From: CBDUQN01 sp965369375
Lineage (GTDB): Bacteria > Krumholzibacteriota > Krumholzibacteriia > Krumholzibacteriales > Krumholzibacteriaceae
Reading direction: 5' to 3'
DNA: 18,054 nucleotides
NCBI GenBank assembly: GCA_965369375.1
Contig: CBDUQN010000063.1
Location: 1-18,054, forward strand
The position numbers were made by a program, and so were the translations under genes. The notes beneath the pieces were generated by a model that was not told where the DNA came from, ran no database searches, and was given only the letters and a program-made list of their open reading frames with translations. Shown piece after piece: positions 14,589 to 18,054 of the stretch (position 1 is the stretch's first letter; each line of letters starts with the position of its first letter).

Positions 14589-15892
14589 TATTCTAATATA
14601 GCGCTCTGCCACTTGCCCTCAAGGAAAACCCCCTGGACCCTGCCGGTAAACTTCTTGCCTATGAGGTGGGAATTTCTGGATTTTGAACGTATGAGATTGC
14701 TTTCGTATACCCATTCCTCAGCCGTATCAACAACCACGAAATCAGCCGCTTCACCCTTACGGAGTCGTCCGCCGGGCAATCCCAGAACTTCCACCGGTTT
14801 CAGTGTCATGAGTTTTATAAGCTCAACAAGATCGATGGTGCCGCCGATCACAAGTTCGGTGTGAAGCTGCGCAAAAGCGGTCTCCAGCCCGATCATTCCT
14901 GGCGGAGCCTGGTCGAATTCGACTTCCTTGTCGATCACGTTATGTGGAGCATGATCGGTCGCTATGCAGTCTATCGTTCCATCCTGTATTGCGTGCCGGA
15001 GCGCCGCGAGGTCCTTCTTATTCCGCAGGGGCGGATTAATCTTGAGATTGCTGTCGAAACCGTTGAGGAGGGTGTCATCCATCGTCAGGTGGTGTGGAGT
15101 AACCTCGACGGTAACAGAAATCTCCTCGCGTTTCGCGCGCCTGATGAGATCAACGGCTCCCGCCGTTGATACGTGCGCGATATGGAGGCGCGCGCCGGTG
15201 AGCTTCGCCAGGCGGATATCCCTCGACACCGCGATCTCCTCTGAAGCCGCCGGGGCCCCTTTCAGCCCCAATCGGGTCGAAGTGAACCCTTCGTTCATCT
15301 GCGAATCCCTTACGAGCAAGGTGTCTTCGCAGTGCGCTATGACCGGTAGCTCGTGATAATCCGCATATTCGAGAGCTGCCCGCATTACTTGACTGTTCGT
15401 CACATATTTACCGTCGTCGCTGAGCGCTACAGCCCCCGCCGCTTTGAGAAAACCGTACTCGTTGATGACCTCACCCTCGAGACTCCGTGTAAGCGCCGCC
15501 ACTACATGAACGCGACACTTGCCGCTCTCCTGGGCTTTTCTCTTGATAAATTCGATCACACTCGGTTCATCGATTACCGGATCAGTGTTCGCCATGCAAA
15601 CTACCGAGGTAAAACCTCCCGCCGCCGCCGCCGCCGTGCCGGTAGCAATCGTTTCCTTCTCTTCATATCCCGGTTCCCTCAAATGCGTGTGGATATCGAT
15701 GAATCCCGGCGCCAGGATGTACCCGGTGACGTCGAGAACGGGCAGCTCGGTTGAAACGCTTTTCTGCCAGACGATATCGGCAATCATTCCTTTCTCTACT
15801 AAAACGCAACCCGACCGCAAACGATCGAATTCGGGATCGACTATCCGTGCACCGGCTATCCAGAATTCGCGCTTATCTTTCCAAACGATCAT
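14588..15892 (-). CDS. pyrC: Dihydroorotase (class I)
   Basis: A zinc amidohydrolase of 434 residues that cyclises carbamoyl aspartate to dihydroorotate. The metal-binding DIHTHLREPG is at 66-75 (His68, His70), followed by MANTDP, ALSDDGKYV, the metal His sites IAHCED and HIAHVST, NPPLR, and the final metal Asp in ATDHAPH. Length and motif set fit the class I, allantoinase-like group, rather than short class II PyrC, and the full ligand set argues for an active enzyme rather than an inactive ATCase-partner homologue. The start ATG at 15892 has AAGGAG five bases upstream. It begins 20 bases after pyrB, consistent with the operon. A 79-nt gap with a hairpin separates it from the TPR gene. Confidence 0.95.
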   Translation of the reverse strand: MIVWKDKREFWIAGARIVDPEFDRLRSGCVLVEKGMIADIVWQKSVSTELPVLDVTGYILAPGFIDIHTHLREPGYEEKETIATGTAAAAAGGFTSVVCMANTDPVIDEPSVIEFIKRKAQESGKCRVHVVAALTRSLEGEVINEYGFLKAAGAVALSDDGKYVTNSQVMRAALEYADYHELPVIAHCEDTLLVRDSQMNEGFTSTRLGLKGAPAASEEIAVSRDIRLAKLTGARLHIAHVSTAGAVDLIRRAKREEISVTVEVTPHHLTMDDTLLNGFDSNLKINPPLRNKKDLAALRHAIQDGTIDCIATDHAPHNVIDKEVEFDQAPPGMIGLETAFAQLHTELVIGGTIDLVELIKLMTLKPVEVLGLPGGRLRKGEAADFVVVDTAEEWVYESNLIRSKSRNSHLIGKKFTGRVQGVFLEGKWQSAILE

Positions 15893-15912
15893 CAGAACTC
15901 CTTACCGTTTCG

Positions 15913-16860
15913 CTATATTTCACTCTCGTCAATCTTGCCCCCAGCGATCAGGAAAAGTACCGCCATGCGCACGGCTACGCCGTTAGTCACTTGCTCCAGA
16001 ATGACCGCCTTGTCCCCATCGGCGACTTCCTGACTGATCTCAACACCCCTGTTCATGGGACCGGGATGCATAATGATGCAGTGTTCGGGGGAATGTTCGA
16101 GTACCTCAGATGTAATTCCGTACACCTCGAAGTATTCCCGAAGGCTCGGGAAAAGCCTCGTTTGTTGTCTCTCGAGCTGAATTCTCAAGACCATTACCGC
16201 ATCGGCCTGCGATATTGCACTTCTTAGGTGTTGTTCGATCAACACTTTTCCATCGCCGAGTTTTTCCACTTCCACCGGCATCATTGTCGGTGGACCGCAT
16301 AAGGTCACTTCCACCCCCATTTTCGTCAGACCCCAGATATTCGACCTGGCAACCCTGCTATGCATGACATCACCGACAATCGTGATCCTCTTCCCCTCGA
16401 ACGTCCCCCAATGCTGCCTGAGAGTCAAAATATCGAGCAGCGCCTGAGTGGGATGTTCGTGCTGCCCGTCTCCCGCGTTCACTATGGCTGCATCGAGAAA
16501 TCTCGAAAGAAAGAGCGGTGCACCCGCCGATGAATGACGCATGACAACAACATCGATCTTCATCGCCTGAATATTCTCGGCGGTGTCCCGAAGACTCTCC
16601 CCCTTGACCACTGCGGATGTTGCTCTAGAAAAATTGACGGTATCCGCGCTCAAACGTTTTTCAGCCAGCTCGAAGCTGATCCTCGTCCTCGTGCTCGGCT
16701 CGAAGAACAGATTAACAATCGTCTTGCCTCTCAATGCGGGTACTTTCTTGATCGGCCTCTCGGAGATCTCCTTGAACGAATCGGCTGTATCGAGAATCAG
16801 CTTTATCTCATCCACCGCGAGCTCTTCGAGACCGATCAAGTTCTTCCGGTTGAACTGCAC
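15913..16860 (-). CDS. pyrB: Aspartate carbamoyltransferase, catalytic subunit
   Basis: The committed enzyme of pyrimidine synthesis, joining carbamoyl phosphate and aspartate. The 315-residue protein carries the carbamoyl-phosphate motif FFEPSTRTRISFE (52-64), VKGESLRDT (86-94), GDGQHEHPTQALLD (130-143) and HPGPMNRGVEI near 266, all standard for catalytic ATCase. The start is GTG at 16860, three bases after the pyrR stop, with a long G-run (AGGGGGG) about nine bases upstream that lies inside the last codons of pyrR. No regulatory subunit pyrI is present, so the enzyme is probably a simple trimer or associates with PyrC; regulation is expected mainly through the PyrR leader. Length and order are normal. 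Confidence 0.96.
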   Translation of the reverse strand: MQFNRKNLIGLEELAVDEIKLILDTADSFKEISERPIKKVPALRGKTIVNLFFEPSTRTRISFELAEKRLSADTVNFSRATSAVVKGESLRDTAENIQAMKIDVVVMRHSSAGAPLFLSRFLDAAIVNAGDGQHEHPTQALLDILTLRQHWGTFEGKRITIVGDVMHSRVARSNIWGLTKMGVEVTLCGPPTMMPVEVEKLGDGKVLIEQHLRSAISQADAVMVLRIQLERQQTRLFPSLREYFEVYGITSEVLEHSPEHCIIMHPGPMNRGVEISQEVADGDKAVILEQVTNGVAVRMAVLFLIAGGKIDESEI

Positions 16861-16863
16861 TTC

Positions 16864-17586
16864 TTACTTCCCCCCCTTCTTTGATTGCTTACGCTTCTTC
16901 AGAATGGACTTCGTTTTCCTTGCCGTTTTTTTCTTCGCACCCTTTGTTTTTATCTTCTTTGTCTTTGCTATCTTTTTCTTGATTTCCGTCTCGGATTTGC
17001 GCCCCGTGCGCTTCATCGTTTTATCTTCCTCGATCACCTCATCGATCACGTCACAGAGCACCACCTTTTCGTCATCGTCCGTTTCCTTGAGCAGGACTTC
17101 TACTGTTTCCTTGCTCGACGTCGGAACGTTCTTACCGACAAAATCGGCTCGGATCGGGAACTCGCGGTGCCCCCGGTCAACCAGAACGGCGAGCTGGATC
17201 GCCTTGGGCCTTCCGAAATCTATCATTTCGTCGAGCGCGGCACGAACCGTCCTGCCGGTGAAGAGAACATCGTCGACGAGCACGACCGTCGAGTCGTTGA
17301 TGTCCTCGTTTATCTCTGTCTGTCCGACGACGGGACTCGTCGAAATCATCTGGAGATCGTCCCGGTACAATGTTATATCGAGGGCGCCGACCGGAATCGT
17401 GACTCCTTCGAACTTTTCAATCGCCCGAGCGATCCGCTCTGCGAGGGGCACACCACGTTTCCTGATGCCGACAAGGATCAGGTTTTCCACCCCCTTGTTC
17501 TTTTCAACGATCTCGTGAGCTATTCTCATGATGGTTCGCCGGATCTGATTGGCATCCATGACAATTGCTTTCCTGATTATTATCAA
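16864..17586 (-). CDS. pyrR: PyrR bifunctional regulator/uracil phosphoribosyltransferase with Lys-rich tail
   Basis: The first gene of the pyr operon, 240 residues. Residues 1-180 match PyrR throughout: MDANQIRRTIMRIAHEI, LVGIRKRGVPLAERIA, GALDITLYRDD, the PRPP loop VVLVDDVLFTGRTVRAALDE (101-120), and the late LVDRGHREFPIRADFVGKNV with PTS. It should bind the pyr leader RNA in a UMP-dependent way. After a short acidic linker (182-188), residues 189-240 hold 22 Lys and 4 Arg out of 52, a tail that known PyrR (about 180 residues) does not have. The start is TTG at 17586, with a strong GAGGAGG seven bases upstream; an internal ATG at residue 10 would delete conserved sequence. It ends three bases before pyrB. 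I am sure of the family, but the role of the tail is unknown. Confidence 0.94.
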   Translation of the reverse strand: MIIIRKAIVMDANQIRRTIMRIAHEIVEKNKGVENLILVGIRKRGVPLAERIARAIEKFEGVTIPVGALDITLYRDDLQMISTSPVVGQTEINEDINDSTVVLVDDVLFTGRTVRAALDEMIDFGRPKAIQLAVLVDRGHREFPIRADFVGKNVPTSSKETVEVLLKETDDDEKVVLCDVIDEVIEEDKTMKRTGRKSETEIKKKIAKTKKIKTKGAKKKTARKTKSILKKRKQSKKGGK

Positions 17587-17626
17587 GAAGGTGCCTCCTC
17601 ACATGCTTAACATGACATTTCCGGGC

Positions 17627-17659
17627 AAAAAAAACCCTACCGCGCCGAGACAGGATAGG
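17627..17659 (-). terminator. Leader terminator of the pyr attenuator
   Basis: On the minus strand CCTA-t-CC-t-GT pairs with GC-GG-TAGG around loop CTCGGC, eight pairs with two one-base bulges, followed by G and eight T (17634-17627). It lies between the PyrR-binding hairpin and the pyrR ribosome binding site, 40 nt before the start codon. It should stop transcription when PyrR holds the upstream hairpin. Confidence 0.75.
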
Positions 17660-17690
17660 CAGGAAATCATTCGTTGTTACGCCTTTCCTG
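17651..17690 (-). promoter_or_regulatory. Antiterminator pairing of the pyr leader
   Basis: CAGGAAAGGC (minus, 17690-17681) can pair with GCCTATCCTG (17660-17651) at nine of ten positions. The first strand is also the 3' strand of the PyrR-binding hairpin and the second is the 5' strand of the terminator, so the three structures exclude one another as in classical PyrR attenuation. A second possible pairing with TTTCCTG (17667-17661) also exists. Confidence 0.7.
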
Positions 17691-17713
17691 GCCTCCCGGG
17701 CCAGATTAAAAGG
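17682..17713 (-). promoter_or_regulatory. PyrR-binding hairpin (anti-antiterminator)
   Basis: On the minus strand a lower stem CCTTTT/GAAAGG, a three-base internal loop AAT, and an upper stem CTGGCC/GGCCAG close the loop CGGGA. Loop and flanks read CC-CGGGA-GG, which fits the CC-NGNGA-GG core of the known PyrR recognition sequence; the flanking bases differ from the Bacillus consensus. It begins about seven bases after the predicted transcription start. I judge it by matching from memory, not by a covariance search. Confidence 0.75.
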
Positions 17714-17726
17714 TTACATTTCGACC

Positions 17727-17755
17727 ATCGTAAAACAAAATCGCTCCTGTTGCAA
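17727..17755 (-). promoter_or_regulatory. Sigma70-type promoter of the pyr operon
   Basis: On the minus strand TTGCAA (17755-17750) and TACGAT (17732-17727) are separated by 17 bases. Transcription should start near 17720, just before the PyrR-binding hairpin, giving a leader of about 135 nt. Its placement relative to the attenuator supports the call. Confidence 0.7.
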
Positions 17756-17869
17756 GATATTTTTCGCACGCAACCGCCGAGAGGTGAAAAAAGTGCAAGA
17801 AATACTGATAACTGCAAGCAGATTACGGTCTAGGAACTAGTATGCATTATTTTCTACCCGTAGATCACT

Positions 17870-18054
17870 TCATTCTCTCTGCCTGAATTGCTTCATGTGC
17901 TCTTTCCCGAGCTGCCGCTCAGCCTCTAGCATATTATGCCCTGCGCACAGTAATCGCAGATTATCCGCCGTATTGGCGCCGCCCTTGGCAAAGGGAACGA
18001 TATGATCTATCTGAAGATAATTGTCTTCCGGACACCGCTTCCCATTAGTACCCA
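17870..18054 (-). CDS. HNH endonuclease domain protein, C-terminal fragment
   Basis: The last 60 codons of a gene cut at the right edge, ending in TGA at 17870-17872; the first whole codon starts at 18052. The visible residues include KRCPEDNYLQIDHIVPFAKGG, in which DHIVPFAKGG is the first His pair of the HNH fold, followed by NTADNLRLLCAGHN with the central Asn and last His. The two Cys could be part of a zinc site, only one partner pair being visible. The end is rich in charged residues (HMKQFRQRE). Such small HNH modules occur in many contexts, and the missing N-terminal part would decide the family. It is transcribed in the same direction as the pyr operon and stops about 115 bp before its promoter. 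Confidence 0.75.
   Translation of the reverse strand, partial: GTNGKRCPEDNYLQIDHIVPFAKGGANTADNLRLLCAGHNMLEAERQLGKEHMKQFRQRE

Noticed and set aside
16583..17518. Long plus-strand open frame of 311 codons opposite pyrB and pyrR
   Set aside because: It lies wholly antisense to two clear genes, has a biased Ser/Phe-rich composition expected from the reverse of a Lys-rich gene, and shows no family motif.
17549..17833. Plus-strand open frame of 94 codons over the pyr leader
   Set aside because: It runs opposite the promoter and attenuator, whose structure explains the sequence better, and has no recognisable domain.
17830..17840. Palindrome ctag-gaa-ctag between the HNH gene and the pyr promoter, considered as a transposon end or terminator
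   Set aside because: Arms of only four bases, no T-run, no flanking duplication and no transposase in view.

Overview
All sixteen recognisable genes in this 18 kb window lie on the minus strand, so transcription runs from the right edge to the left. The genome appears to be that of a diderm bacterium of roughly medium GC. The evidence is a lipobox-bearing TPR protein of outer-membrane type, undecaprenyl-phosphate-linked polysaccharide genes, and a PyrR/PyrK/class-1B PyrD pyrimidine operon. The lipoprotein start (SC-A-YFNTLYNA) resembles proteins I associate with the FCB group and neighbouring candidate phyla, but this taxonomic guess is weak. Eight of the fifteen complete genes use GTG or TTG starts, most of them backed by good Shine-Dalgarno sequences.

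Region 1 (18054-17870) holds the last 60 codons of an HNH endonuclease-like gene cut by the window edge. Region 2 (about 17755-10004) is a pyrimidine operon in the order pyrR, pyrB, pyrC, TPR lipoprotein, pyrK, pyrD, pyrF. A sigma70-type promoter (-35 at 17750-17755, -10 at 17727-17732) drives a leader of about 135 nt. That leader contains all parts of a PyrR attenuator: a PyrR-binding hairpin, a competing antiterminator and a terminator with eight T. PyrR itself carries an unusual tail of about 52 residues, half of them Lys or Arg. The operon lacks pyrE and carAB, which must be elsewhere. A large TPR lipoprotein is embedded in it and overlaps pyrK by four bases.

Region 3 (9814-8510) is a stand-alone ArsB/NhaD-type ion permease. 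Region 4 (about 8440 to 15) is a cell-surface polysaccharide precursor cluster. It holds two short SDR nucleotide-sugar enzymes (dehydratase-like and reductase-like), ugd, rfbB, wecB, a Wzx-type flippase, and, after a 164-nt gap with its own probable promoter, a WecA/MraY-type initiating transferase. A good promoter (TTGACT, 16 bp, TATAAA) precedes the cluster. No glycosyltransferase other than the initiating enzyme is in view, so the cluster probably continues to the left or is completed elsewhere.

No non-coding stretch exceeds 300 bases. The longest gaps (8299-8509, 9815-10003, 17587-17869) hold promoters, leader structures and degenerate direct repeats. A recurring oddity is that several genes (permease, pyrF, wecA, ugd) end in short direct repeats that span or lie next to the stop codon. 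The two most notable items are the complete PyrR attenuation system with a Lys-rich PyrR, and the envelope lipoprotein built into the pyr operon.
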